From Spirochaetales bacterium (lineage in GTDB: Bacteria; Spirochaetota; Spirochaetia; SZUA-6; DRHE01), in contig JAUVWI010000006.1 of the NCBI GenBank assembly GCA_030604195.1, positions 1-64,000 of the forward strand: a stretch of DNA of 64,000 nucleotides, in the 5' to 3' direction. Shown one piece after another: positions 10,206-20,643 of this stretch; the stretch's first letter is position 1; every line of letters begins with the position of its first letter. Under the pieces are notes generated by a model, which searched no databases, had not been told where the DNA came from, and worked only from the letters and a program-made list of their open reading frames with translations. Both the position numbers and the translations under genes were made by a program.

Positions 10206-12755
10206 CTACCCCCACTTAAGCAAACCGGGGGGAAATGGCTCTATTAAAAAGGGATGGCGCGGCAGTACCCTGACAGCATATCCCTGCCGGCCCACATAAT
10301 CGCAGGGAATCTCCGTCTCATAGTTTAAAGCGCCCCCCTTGCCCAAGTTGTCTGCCTTTAAAGGCCTCATTTCCATTCTTCGCGCTCCGCCTATCTCCCC
10401 CCCCGGTGAAAGGGGGCCGAAATAAAGCTCCACAAGCACATCATCCGCAGCAAGACTTCCCAGATCAACCCTGGCCGTTACCTTCAGCTTTTCCCCTACT
10501 CGCCGTCTCCTGTCACCGGTAACCATAGAGTGCTCCACTTGAATATTTCCCCATTGATCCTGCACTCTGGCGATATATTCAGCCACCTCTTTTGCCCTGG
10601 TGAAACCTTTGCCGGAAAAAGCTTCATAATTTGCCAATGCCGGCAGGTAGAATTTGTCTGAGTATTCCATGAGCATTCGATGGCTGCTGAAGCCGCGGCC
10701 CGCCATACTCATTGAATTCTTCATACGCTTTATCCATTCCCGCGGCAAACCATCCCTGCCCCGGCTGTAAAACATGGGGATTATCTCTCTTTCCAGCAGG
10801 TTGTAAAGCGCTTTTCCTTCAATTTCATCCTGGAGAGCTTTTTCTTTATACTCCTCGCCCTGACCTATTGCCCAGCCGCAGTCGGGGCTGAAGGCTTCAG
10901 CCCACCAGCCGTCGAGAATTGAGAGATTGAGCACACCATTAAAGGCCGCTTTCATGCCGCTGGTGCCGCTGGCCTCCATTGGCCTTAAGGGTGTATTCAG
11001 CCACAGATCGCTTCCGGAAACCAGGTAGCGGGCAATGGTCATATCGTAGTCCTCCAGAAAGACTATCCTGCTCCGCACCTCCGGGTTGCCGGCAAAGTGA
11101 ATTATCTCTTTGATCAGCTCTTTACCATCCAGGTCATGGGGATGGGCTTTGCCGGCGAATATCAACTGTACCGGATGTTCATTATCGGTGAGCAGCTTTA
11201 TCAACCGTTCCGGATCCTTTAAGAGCAGGTTCGCCCGCTTATAGGTGGCAAATCTCCTGGCAAAACTTATGGTAAGGGCATAGGGAGAAAGAGCGCCTTC
11301 AACCGCTTCTATTTCGGCAGCGCTCTTGCCGCGGCTCTCTAATTGCGCCTTAAGCCGGTGGCGGGTAAAGGCCACCAGTCTTTCCCGCCGGCGTTCATGG
11401 GTTCTGAAGAGTTCCTCGTCTGAGATGCGCTCCAGCCTTTCCCATATATCAAATTCCATGGGACGGTCATTGAAGGAGGGCCCCAAATAGCGGTCCAGGA
11501 GATCGAGCAGATCATGGGAAATCCAGGTCCGGGGATGAATGCCATTGGTAATAGCAGAGATCGGCACCTCCGCTACCGGCAAACCGGGCCACAGCTTTCG
11601 CCACATTTTTTTCGATACCTGGCCGTGCAGCGAGCTTACCCCGTTTGCGTACGCGGATAATTTCAGCGCCAGCACGGTCATGCAGAATGGCTCTCCCGAA
11701 TCAGCCGGATTCTCTCTGCCCAAAGCTAAAAAATCCTGCCAATCGAGCTTCAGCTCTGCTGCGATTTTCTTAAAATACTTTGCCATCAGGTCAACGGCAA
11801 AACGTTCATTACCTGCTGAGACCGGTGTATGAGTAGTAAAAATATTGGTCGGTTTTACCGCCTGCAGCGCCTGCTTGAAGGTAAGCCCCTGCTCAGCCAC
11901 CAACCGGCGGATACGTTCCAGCCCCAGAAAAGCGGAGTGGCCTTCATTCATATGAGCCGCAGCCGGAGTTATACCCAGGGCAAAGATAGCCCTTATGCCG
12001 CCGATGCCAAGGAGCAGCTCCTGGCGTAGCCGCATTTCGCGGTCACCCCCATAGAGGGTAGCTGTTATCAGGCGATTATCCGGGCTGTTCTCGTCAATAT
12101 TGGCATCAAGCAGATAGAGAGAGCTGCGCCCGATCTTTACTTCCCATACCTGGGCAATAACAAGCTCACCGCCAATATCAACACTGATTCTTACCGCTTC
12201 CCCATCTTTGTCAGCGCAGATGCTTATCGGCATATTATACCAGTCATTTTCCGGGTAGGTTTCCAGCTGAAAACCGTCGGGGTTAAGATACTGCCGGAAA
12301 TACCCCTGCCGGTAGAGCAGTCCCACACCGACAAGCGGCAGACCCAGATCTGAAGCTGTCTTCAAATGATCTCCCGAGAGCACGCCCAGACCCCCGGAGT
12401 AAATGGGAAGCTGGGTATCCAGACCATACTCCATAGAAAAATAGGCGATTGTCCTGGTCATATTGCCGCTGTACCAGCGCTCTCCGTCCAGGTAGCTGCG
12501 GAAACGCGAGCATACCCGCTCTAAAGCAGCCAGATAGGAATCATCTGCAGCTGCCTCTTCAAGCCTCTCCTGGGTTACCAACCCCAAAGTTTTAGCAGGG
12601 TTCTGACGAGAAGCCAGGCAGGCATCATAATCGAGGCGTATGAAGAGCCTGATCGCTTCGAAGTTCCAGCTTATCCAGAGGTTGTACGCCAGTTCCTTTA
12701 AGGGCATCAGCTTTTCAGGAAGATTGGCTTTAACAGTAAAGGGAATAATTTTCAT
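10206..12755 (-). CDS. glgP: Alpha-glucan (glycogen) phosphorylase, DUF3417-containing type
   Basis: AYFSMEYGLDTQLPIYSGGLGVLSGDHLKTASDLG and GTSGMKAAFNGVLNLSILDGWWAE motifs. Confidence 0.96.
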   Translation of the reverse strand: MKIIPFTVKANLPEKLMPLKELAYNLWISWNFEAIRLFIRLDYDACLASRQNPAKTLGLVTQERLEEAAADDSYLAALERVCSRFRSYLDGERWYSGNMTRTIAYFSMEYGLDTQLPIYSGGLGVLSGDHLKTASDLGLPLVGVGLLYRQGYFRQYLNPDGFQLETYPENDWYNMPISICADKDGEAVRISVDIGGELVIAQVWEVKIGRSSLYLLDANIDENSPDNRLITATLYGGDREMRLRQELLLGIGGIRAIFALGITPAAAHMNEGHSAFLGLERIRRLVAEQGLTFKQALQAVKPTNIFTTHTPVSAGNERFAVDLMAKYFKKIAAELKLDWQDFLALGRENPADSGEPFCMTVLALKLSAYANGVSSLHGQVSKKMWRKLWPGLPVAEVPISAITNGIHPRTWISHDLLDLLDRYLGPSFNDRPMEFDIWERLERISDEELFRTHERRRERLVAFTRHRLKAQLESRGKSAAEIEAVEGALSPYALTISFARRFATYKRANLLLKDPERLIKLLTDNEHPVQLIFAGKAHPHDLDGKELIKEIIHFAGNPEVRSRIVFLEDYDMTIARYLVSGSDLWLNTPLRPMEASGTSGMKAAFNGVLNLSILDGWWAEAFSPDCGWAIGQGEEYKEKALQDEIEGKALYNLLEREIIPMFYSRGRDGLPREWIKRMKNSMSMAGRGFSSHRMLMEYSDKFYLPALANYEAFSGKGFTRAKEVAEYIARVQDQWGNIQVEHSMVTGDRRRRVGEKLKVTARVDLGSLAADDVLVELYFGPLSPGGEIGGARRMEMRPLKADNLGKGGALNYETEIPCDYVGRQGYAVRVLPRHPFLIEPFPPGLLKWG

Positions 12756-12828
12756 CCGGTTAATATACCTTAATTAGCTGCTGGAAACCAGAGGGAAAGA
12801 TGTTATAATAGCGGCCGCAGGAGGAAAT

Positions 12829-14169
12829 ATGAGCATTTTTAAATCTTACGACATCAGAGGGATCTATAACCAGGAATGGAATAAGGAGCTGGCCTACCGC
12901 ATAGGCTTCTTTCTGCCTTCACTACTCAAGGCTGATGAAATACTTATCGGCAGAGATGCGCGGGAGAGCTCGGATGAAATATTCTCATATTTGAGCCGGG
13001 GCATTATGGCCGCGGGAGGTAACGTCTGCGACATCGGACTCTGCTGTACCCCTGCCGTATACTTTGCCACCTCCTTCTATAATCTCGGCGGCAGTGTAAT
13101 GATTACCGCCTCCCATAACCCTTCCCAATATAACGGTTTAAAAATATCTGCAAGAGACTCTATTCCGGTGGGATACGGCAGCGGTCTGGAAAAACTGGAG
13201 GAATTAGCTTTAAGTTCCACGCCGGTAATACCGGTTGCCGAAAGAGGTTCCCTCCGTAGCCTGGATATCCGCAAGAGTTATATTGCCCACCTGGCGCCCT
13301 ACAAAGAGGGTATCGGTGCCATCAAAGCGGTTATCGACTGCTCAGACGGCACGGCCGGTGTCTTTATTCACGATGTAATCAAGAATCTGCCGGGAGAAAT
13401 TATTACCATGTATGATACACCTGACGGCACTTTTCCCCATCATGAGCCGAATCCCCTGGATGAAAAGAACCTGGCTTCCTTGAAAACAAGAACCCTGGCT
13501 GAAAAGGCTGATCTGGGTATCTGCTTTGATGGTGATGCGGACAGGGTTATGTTTATTGATGAAAAGGGTAATTTTATCTCTCCGGATTTGATTACCGCCC
13601 TGCTTGGAATCTACTTCTTCAAATACAAAAAAAACCTGGGAAGCGCGGTTACCTATGATGTTCGTTCCTCAAGAAGCGTAGTTGAGTTTATCGACTCACT
13701 GGGCGGCAAACCCGTTATCTGCCGAGTGGGTCACTCTCACGCCAAAAAACTGCTCAGAGAGACAAGGGGGATATTCGGTGGGGAACTGGCCGGTCACTAC
13801 TATTTCCGGAATAACTTTTTCTGTGATTCAGCCATGATGGCAGCGTTAATAGTCCTTAACATACTCACTAAAGAGGGAGTCTCCATTTCACAGATGATAG
13901 CGGGCATAAGCAAATATCATTTTTCAGGTGAGTTGAATTTTACAGTTAATGATAAGGACAGGATTATCAGTTCAATAAGTAAAGATTACCGCCATGGTCA
14001 GTCCGTTACAATTGACGGCATACGGATTGATTTTCCTACCTGGTGGTTCTCCCTGCGTAAATCAAATACCGAGCCCTACCTAAGGCTGGTGGTGGAGGCT
14101 GAATCCAGAGCTGAACTCAACAAAATTACTGATGAGTTGAAAGAGAAGATAAAGCGCTATGACAGCTGA
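12829..14169 (+). CDS. Phosphomannomutase/phosphoglucomutase
   Basis: MITASHNPSQYNGLK catalytic Ser motif; CFDGDADRVMFID metal-binding motif. Confidence 0.94.
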   Translation: MSIFKSYDIRGIYNQEWNKELAYRIGFFLPSLLKADEILIGRDARESSDEIFSYLSRGIMAAGGNVCDIGLCCTPAVYFATSFYNLGGSVMITASHNPSQYNGLKISARDSIPVGYGSGLEKLEELALSSTPVIPVAERGSLRSLDIRKSYIAHLAPYKEGIGAIKAVIDCSDGTAGVFIHDVIKNLPGEIITMYDTPDGTFPHHEPNPLDEKNLASLKTRTLAEKADLGICFDGDADRVMFIDEKGNFISPDLITALLGIYFFKYKKNLGSAVTYDVRSSRSVVEFIDSLGGKPVICRVGHSHAKKLLRETRGIFGGELAGHYYFRNNFFCDSAMMAALIVLNILTKEGVSISQMIAGISKYHFSGELNFTVNDKDRIISSISKDYRHGQSVTIDGIRIDFPTWWFSLRKSNTEPYLRLVVEAESRAELNKITDELKEKIKRYDS

Positions 14170-14187
14170 ATAAGCCTAATTTTTTCT

Positions 14188-15714
14188 CTATTTCGGCGGT
14201 ATTATCAGTTTCCAGCCGGGATAGATCAGATCCGGATGCTGAATCAGCTTTCTGTTGCGGCGCCAGATGCGCGGCCAGAGATAGGGATTACCATAGACAA
14301 ACTCATATTCAGCAATACGCCAGAGGCAATCCCTTCTTTCCGGTATCAGCCGCACCACATATAGCGGGCTATCCGGATTCACAGCCTGGGTCTTGTAAAT
14401 TGCAATAAGCCGCTGCGCCTCTTTAAAGTATTCTACTGCCACCTGGTAGTTGCCGTTATCACGCTCGGCCACTCCCCTTTTCCACAATTCCTTAGCCTGG
14501 GTCAGCAAATTCTCTTCAGTAATGTCGGCCAGAACAACGGTGGAGTTATCCAGGGGCAAAGCCTGCGAACTGTTATTACCTTTAGCCTTTTCACTTTCTT
14601 CTTCCCCAATAAACTCCTCGCCGGACCAGGCTTCCGGTTCCACAACAGTACCTTCATCGGTAACTATGGTTAAACCCGCGGCCTCTTCAATCTCGCGCAT
14701 TACCTCCAGCATAAGGGTGTCGGTTTGCTGTTTTTCCTGCTCCGCCTTTCCCTTTGAAAGTTTAACAGCAGCCAGAGCCGTTTCGCGGGCGTTGCCCAGA
14801 TTTTCTTCGCTCTCAATTATCTTATATGCTTGAAAATCTTCAATCCCCTGCCAGTAGAGTTGATTGGCTCTCTCATACTCTGTAGGTGCTCTGCGGTCTG
14901 CGCCAAGATTTTCCGCTTCAGTAAGATATTGATTGGTGTCCCTTTTTAAAATACCTATCCACCTTAAGCGCTCATCCAGTCTCTGGGCCAGATCGGACAT
15001 AGCTTTAAGAGATTCATAGGCCTGCTCATTTGCTCCGGACAGATCTCCCCTATCATAGAGGGCTTGAGCTTTGTCGATCCCTGACACGGCTTCTGCGTAC
15101 TCCCCGGGTAGAAACTTATCCGCATCCATTGAGAGCAGGTTCTTCCGGGAGCGCTCCAGCCGCCGGCTGAACATCTCAACCGCCTTACCGACTGAATTTT
15201 CATAGGCCAGATCAGCTTTCTCGCGGGCCTCACTTAGATATTCACGCGCTTTATCCGGATCTGTATCCCTGATTTTGAGGGCATTATTGAAACTCTTTTT
15301 AGCTTGGACAAATACTTCCGGATCATAATAATCAGCTTCAACTTCTTCCGCCCTGGCAATGGCATTCCGCGCTACGGCCACCTCCTGGTCAGTCACCGGC
15401 TGAACAACTTTCTCCTCAACCACGACAGCTTCAGGTTCCTCCGGTTTTGTTTCCTCAACCGGCTTTTCCACTTCTTTGACTATTTGCTCCTCCGGGGGAG
15501 CTTCAGTTTCAGGAGCTGACTTGCAATTCAGTACTGTTAATACCAAAAAACATACTATAACAAGCTTAAATATACTTTTTCCAGCGCAGACTATATCCTT
15601 ATTCGGGCGCTGGACTTGATTATTTCTTGCGCTGAACTGGCATGATTTTAAAGGTAATAGCATAATAATATCCCTCCGCTTGTATAGTGTAACACGTCTG
15701 AGTTTTCCCGTCAA
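14188..15714 (-). CDS. LysM-domain lipoprotein with helical repeat region; the true start is probably downstream of the track start, near the lipobox LTVLNC
   Basis: C-terminal LysM (YVVRLIPERRDCLWRIAEYEFVYGNPYLWPRIWRRNRKLIQHPDLIYPGWKLIIP); lipobox LVLTVLNCKSAPE. Confidence 0.82.
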   Translation of the reverse strand: MTGKLRRVTLYKRRDIIMLLPLKSCQFSARNNQVQRPNKDIVCAGKSIFKLVIVCFLVLTVLNCKSAPETEAPPEEQIVKEVEKPVEETKPEEPEAVVVEEKVVQPVTDQEVAVARNAIARAEEVEADYYDPEVFVQAKKSFNNALKIRDTDPDKAREYLSEAREKADLAYENSVGKAVEMFSRRLERSRKNLLSMDADKFLPGEYAEAVSGIDKAQALYDRGDLSGANEQAYESLKAMSDLAQRLDERLRWIGILKRDTNQYLTEAENLGADRRAPTEYERANQLYWQGIEDFQAYKIIESEENLGNARETALAAVKLSKGKAEQEKQQTDTLMLEVMREIEEAAGLTIVTDEGTVVEPEAWSGEEFIGEEESEKAKGNNSSQALPLDNSTVVLADITEENLLTQAKELWKRGVAERDNGNYQVAVEYFKEAQRLIAIYKTQAVNPDSPLYVVRLIPERRDCLWRIAEYEFVYGNPYLWPRIWRRNRKLIQHPDLIYPGWKLIIPPK

Positions 15715-15773
15715 GAAAAGTATTATCGATCTCTATTGGCCAAAGAGGACAACTCTGATAACCTGAAATTAAT

Positions 15774-16667
15774 ATGGACTATCTCCCGATTGAAAAGCTC
15801 AGATCATTTGCTGCCAGCTTTGACATATTTACCGGAAGCAAAGCGATTAAAAATGAGCTTTTAGAATTAGGGCTCCTGCCGCCACTACCGGTTGCCGGCA
15901 AAGAATTAGTCTGGGGTTTTAATCTTCTATGTTCTGCTGCAAAGGCAGGTTACAGCAGCCTGCCGGTTGTCAGGATAGGGAAAAAGCCGCTGATAGAACT
16001 GCTGAGGATTGCCATAACAATCGAAGATAGAGCCGGTAATTTCACCTGGGGGGAAATGGAAAGGGTATACAATCTTCTGGTAAAAAAGGGCAGCAGTGAG
16101 CTCTTTAGCAGCCTCTCCCCGCTTCTATTGGGCCATGAGGACAGCCGGCTTTTTGCCCGCGTTGAACAATTCTCAGCCCTGAAAACACAATTGAAAGCAC
16201 TGGTGGATGATAAGCTGATCGATCTTAAAACCGCTCTGCATTGCAATAATTGGCATGCAGCTTTGATTGAAGATATAGGAGTCCTTTTAAGATCGGGGGA
16301 AAATCCCCTCTCCTTCAGCAAACGGCGGCTAATTCTGAATCAACTGCTGGAAGTCTCGATGAAGCATAGAATTCCGGAAGAAAAAATACTTTCGCTGGTC
16401 AGGAATACTCTGAACAGCGCAGATCCTCTTAAAACTGCTCAAGCCCTGCGGTTTCCAGAACTTACCGCCATGGAAGAGCGTTTCCTTGAATTGAAAGGAA
16501 AATTACTGACTGGAACCGGTATTAAATTAACATCGCCCTCCTTCTTTGAGGGTGAGAACTTCAATATGTCTTTCTCTTTTAACAGCAAAAAGGCGCTTGA
16601 GAAAAAAATCAATTACCTGAAGACCTTTGCGGAAAAAACAGATGAGCTCTTTGAACTCTTATATTGA
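15774..16667 (+). CDS. Uncharacterised protein with a ParB/Srx-like N-terminal domain
   Basis: LGLLPPLPVAGKELVWGFNLLCSAAKAGYSSLPVVRI...LLRIAITIEDRAGNFTWGEMERVYNLL follows the ParB N-domain layout; overlaps the next gene. Confidence 0.6.
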   Translation: MDYLPIEKLRSFAASFDIFTGSKAIKNELLELGLLPPLPVAGKELVWGFNLLCSAAKAGYSSLPVVRIGKKPLIELLRIAITIEDRAGNFTWGEMERVYNLLVKKGSSELFSSLSPLLLGHEDSRLFARVEQFSALKTQLKALVDDKLIDLKTALHCNNWHAALIEDIGVLLRSGENPLSFSKRRLILNQLLEVSMKHRIPEEKILSLVRNTLNSADPLKTAQALRFPELTAMEERFLELKGKLLTGTGIKLTSPSFFEGENFNMSFSFNSKKALEKKINYLKTFAEKTDELFELLY

Positions 16668-17748
16668 TCATTTTAAAAAAATATATGTGGCCGAAGAAGT
16701 CCGACATCTCAGGCGCCTTGAAACAGCGCTTCAAAGGTTGCGCCACCTGCCGGTAATCTACATTGATGACAAAGGTGAGATTCCCGGAGAGGATATGAAC
16801 AGTCATACACTCTTTATTTCCGGGTCAAAAGGAGAAACTGTTGGTCACTGTCCCGCTTCACGGGGTCATCTCTGCTGCAACTACATCACCGTGGATCTTT
16901 ATCTGGGCTGTATCCTGAATTGTTCATACTGTATTATGAAAAGCTATCTGAATTTTGCCCCAATCACTATCTACCTGGATACAGAGGTTGCGATAAAACG
17001 AATTATTGAAATTGCTGAAAACAATAAAGATAGAACAATCAGAGTTGGCACAGGCGAAGTGGGCGATTCATTGCTGCTTGATCCGGTTTTCAGGCTCTCT
17101 GAAGATTTTATCCGGGCTCTTTCGCCATTTGCCAATATTTTCCTGGAACTGAAAACAAAAACCCATTTCGTCGATCACCTCCTCGGCCTGGAAAATAAGG
17201 GCAATACGGTTATCGGCTTTTCGCTGAATCCCGAAAAGCTGATCAACCGCTATGAGGGTATAGCCGGCACTCTGGCGGAAAGAATTCAGGCAGCCCGGAA
17301 GAGCGTTGAACATGGTTACCTTGTTTCCTTTCATTTTGATCCGCTATTCCTGACCGGGGACTGGCAGCATCAATATGCGCAGACCATCTCCAGCTTAAAG
17401 GATATTCCCCAGGATAAAATTGCCTGGATAAGCCTGGGAACAATGCGATATACTAAAGAGTTGAAGCAAAAAATGGGCAGCCAGGATTTTCTGCTGGAGG
17501 AATTTATTCCCTGCAGGGATGGTAAATACCGTTACCTGCAGAAGACAAGAAGCGGGGTTTACCGTTATATTCTCAAGCAAATCAGGAAGAGGTGGAGATC
17601 ACCGATACCCGTATACCTGTGTATGGAAAGCCAGGCTGTCTGGAGAAATGTTTTTGGCAGATTGCCCCATGAAATAGCTGAATTAAGTGCTATATTTAAA
17701 GAGGCGCGGGGAGTTGCCTGTGCATCGAACCAAGGGAGGATAATATGA
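16642..17748 (+). CDS. Spore photoproduct lyase (SPL) family radical SAM protein
   Basis: CNYITVDLYLGCILNCSYCIMKSYLNF (CX3CX2C cluster); track start at 16627 is TTG, ATG at 16642 is more likely. Confidence 0.85.
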   Translation: MSSLNSYIDHFKKIYVAEEVRHLRRLETALQRLRHLPVIYIDDKGEIPGEDMNSHTLFISGSKGETVGHCPASRGHLCCNYITVDLYLGCILNCSYCIMKSYLNFAPITIYLDTEVAIKRIIEIAENNKDRTIRVGTGEVGDSLLLDPVFRLSEDFIRALSPFANIFLELKTKTHFVDHLLGLENKGNTVIGFSLNPEKLINRYEGIAGTLAERIQAARKSVEHGYLVSFHFDPLFLTGDWQHQYAQTISSLKDIPQDKIAWISLGTMRYTKELKQKMGSQDFLLEEFIPCRDGKYRYLQKTRSGVYRYILKQIRKRWRSPIPVYLCMESQAVWRNVFGRLPHEIAELSAIFKEARGVACASNQGRII

Positions 17749-18869
17749 GGATAAGAGAGATACTGATTAGCCTGTTACTGATAAGCTGCCTGACACCACT
17801 GAATCAGCTATTCGCCGAAGAGATAATAGGTGAAATTGTCTATCTCGAAGATGAAATCGAGATTACCAGGAACAGCGTTGCCCTGGACTATGTAGACATA
17901 GGCACAACCATTGAAAATTTCGATCTCTTAACCACCGGTGAATATGGATTGGCCGAAATCGTTTTAACTACAGAGGACAGTCCGGATACAACAATTAAAG
18001 TCTCGCCAAATACAACTTTTTACTTTGAATTGAATCAACTTAAACAGGGAAACAAGACTACCCTTGGTATGATCTCCGGCTCTGTTTCTATGAAAGTTCA
18101 GAAAATGAGTCGTTCTCAAGCATTTGAGGTACGAACCGAATCGGCAACCATGGGTGTCAGGGGCACCTCTTTTACCGTTACCACCACAGTCGCCGGTGAC
18201 TTGTTAATAACCTGTGAAGAGGGACAGGTTTCCTGCCGGGATGAGGGAGATACAGAACTCTTCGCTGTGCCCGGAAAAGCAGTGGAAAAGCGCACCGACG
18301 AGATTTTCAGAGCCATTCCGGTAGCTGTATCCGATCTTCCTACTTTTAAGGATAACTGGTATGCTGAACGTCTCAGTGTTTTTAGAAGCAACGCCCTGAA
18401 AGCGCTGCGCGGGTATGCTGTCCGGTACCTGACCCTGACGGAAAACTTTAACCAGGCATACAGTAAACTTTACAGGAACGAAGAAATAATCAGCAAATGG
18501 TTCAAAGAGGATAGCAACGGCACCATGGGTTCAACCATGGAAAACATGCGGGAAAAGAAAAAACTGATCGGTGATCTGCTTCGTTTGAGAAGGGTGCTTT
18601 TTATCTTTGAAAGAGTTTACTTCCGGCTGCAGGAGCTGAAAAGTTATTACGATCAGGGTTATGGACGCGGAACCATCAAAGCCGGACTCACCGCTGATGC
18701 TTTCTTCCGCCGCTTTGAGAGGGATAAAGATGAGCTTGGCCGAAAGATGGCGCGCATAAGATATATAACCAAGCTATATTCCATACGGAACAATGGTTCC
18801 TTTCCAACCGATGCTTTTTCAACAGATGAAAGCGGTGACAGCTTTTTGAATTCGGATTTCTCTTTTTAG
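17745..18869 (+). CDS. FecR domain-containing secreted protein
   Basis: Signal peptide; TTGEYGLAEIVLTTEDS...VRTESATMGVRGTSFTVTTTVAGDLLITCEEGQVSC FecR-like pattern. Confidence 0.8.
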   Translation: MRIREILISLLLISCLTPLNQLFAEEIIGEIVYLEDEIEITRNSVALDYVDIGTTIENFDLLTTGEYGLAEIVLTTEDSPDTTIKVSPNTTFYFELNQLKQGNKTTLGMISGSVSMKVQKMSRSQAFEVRTESATMGVRGTSFTVTTTVAGDLLITCEEGQVSCRDEGDTELFAVPGKAVEKRTDEIFRAIPVAVSDLPTFKDNWYAERLSVFRSNALKALRGYAVRYLTLTENFNQAYSKLYRNEEIISKWFKEDSNGTMGSTMENMREKKKLIGDLLRLRRVLFIFERVYFRLQELKSYYDQGYGRGTIKAGLTADAFFRRFERDKDELGRKMARIRYITKLYSIRNNGSFPTDAFSTDESGDSFLNSDFSF

Positions 18870-18900
18870 GATTTTTAGCTGCCGCAACCATCTTTGCGGG

Positions 18901-19491
18901 TTAAAAAAAGGTAAGCTGTTCTTTCTTGACTTCTTTTTCTGTGCGTATTTTATTGAAGTAAGCTGATTCCTCAGAGGCAATGGGTGCGCTCTGAGACCTG
19001 GAAATCTTTTTTAAGAGGATCCTGGATTCTTTGGTAAAAAAATATACTTTTCTCGCTTCATTGCCCCCGACATTAGAGGCAATAAGCGGAATTTTTTCCT
19101 GCTCAAGGAAGGCAAAGGCAAATCTGATATTATTCTCCGGAACCTTGGAAACGTGACCACCCCTGGAACCAAGCACACTGCCGCCGCCAAAAACCTTGGC
19201 CTGAAAATTCTTCTTAACCCCCCCCAATTTGATCAATTCATTTATTAAAAGTTCCATGGCATACATGCCGTACTTGCCGCTTTTAGAAAGATAAAAACGT
19301 TCTTTATCAATTGTATCCGGGAGCATGAAATGATTCATACCCCCAACTTTCTTCACCGGATCATAGAGTACCACGGCTATGCAGGAGCCGAGCAGGGTAT
19401 AGATAACCCGCTCCTGACCGGTCGCGTGGAACTCTCCGGGAAAAATAGTTACCAGCTCAAGCTGGAACTTGATATTATATGATATATTCAC
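18901..19491 (-). CDS. cheD: Chemoreceptor glutamine deamidase CheD
   Basis: TLLGSCIAVVLYDPVKKVGGMNHFMLPD and FGGGSVLG...GNEARKVYFFTKESR. Confidence 0.93.
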   Translation of the reverse strand: MNISYNIKFQLELVTIFPGEFHATGQERVIYTLLGSCIAVVLYDPVKKVGGMNHFMLPDTIDKERFYLSKSGKYGMYAMELLINELIKLGGVKKNFQAKVFGGGSVLGSRGGHVSKVPENNIRFAFAFLEQEKIPLIASNVGGNEARKVYFFTKESRILLKKISRSQSAPIASEESAYFNKIRTEKEVKKEQLTFF

Positions 19492-19865
19492 TTTAAAAAC
19501 TTGGAAACTACGGCAACAAGCTGTTCGGGTTTAAAAGGTTTTACCAGCCACCCTGAAGCTCCAGCTTCTTTGCCCTCCATTTTTTTGCTCTCCTGTGATT
19601 CGGTGGTCAATACTAAAATGGGGATGAATTTAAACACAGTCTTTTTAACCTCTTTTACAAAGGTGATACCATCCATATTGGGCATATTAATATCAGTAAT
19701 AATCATTCCTAGTTCACTCTCATTTCCCTCAAATCCTTTGAGTACTTCCAGTCCTTCGACACCATCCCCTGCCTGTACCACTTCATGGCCGTGTTCACTT
19801 AGAGTAAAGTCAACAGAAGCCCTTAAAGTGGAAGAATCATCAACAATTAATATTTTCTTTGCCAT
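19488..19865 (-). CDS. CheY-like response regulator
   Basis: KKILIVDDSSTLRASVDFTL...IITDINMPNMDGITFV...KPFKPEQL receiver signature. Confidence 0.95.
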   Translation of the reverse strand: MAKKILIVDDSSTLRASVDFTLSEHGHEVVQAGDGVEGLEVLKGFEGNESELGMIITDINMPNMDGITFVKEVKKTVFKFIPILVLTTESQESKKMEGKEAGASGWLVKPFKPEQLVAVVSKFLK

Positions 19866-19896
19866 AGCACTCCTCGCTTATATCCTTAAAATAAGA

Positions 19897-20643
19897 TCAG
19901 AATAGGGTAAGCCCTCCCTCCTGGCTACCCTCTTCAACCTCAAAGCCACCAATTTCACCTGCAACCTGCTTGTGGCTGAAGATTGTAAATCTTTCGATCA
20001 TAGTCTGCAGCTTATCGTCCTTTATCTGCCATTCCTGCAAACCCATTCCCTGCAGCACCTCTCTCTTTAAGGTTTCCGCCCTGACCTGCACACCTGCCAG
20101 CTCATCTTTTATCTCTGTAATTACCTTACCCAGCATACCAAGGTGCAGAATATCGCCCTCTGACGCATCGAGTAAGGATAAAAAACGCTCTGAGTAGACG
20201 GAAAAATTCTTCAGAGTATCAGCCAGGGTTGTTTTTGAAAACATCAACCGGTCATAACTGCTTTTGATACAATCAGCCGTCTCTTGTACCACTGACATTT
20301 CCATTTCTACTGCATTTGAGTATTTATCAATAATACCGTAGATTTTGTTCAGAGCATGTTTGAGTATTCTCAACGCCTCTTTGACATCATCATCAATTCG
20401 AGCTGTCAACCTGGTCATCTCATTGACCGTTTCCGCTCGATCCTTAAGCACCTCTTGTTTGGCTACCTGGATCCTTGAGGCTACCTCTATGGCATAGAAG
20501 CGATCAATTATTTCAAAGAAATTCTCAAAACCTGTTTTTAATATTGTAATATTCTCAACAATCCGGTTACCGTCACGGCCAATGGCCATTTTCCCCGTCA
20601 TTGAATGGTCAATGCCTGAAAGAAGCTCCTGTAAAACCCCCAC
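19897..20643 (-). pseudogene. C-terminal half of a probable chemotaxis-associated coiled-coil protein, separated from the upstream ORF by an apparent -1 frame change
   Basis: Overlaps ORF 20598-21731 out of frame; junction at a G5 run; C-terminus EGGLTLF. Confidence 0.6.
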
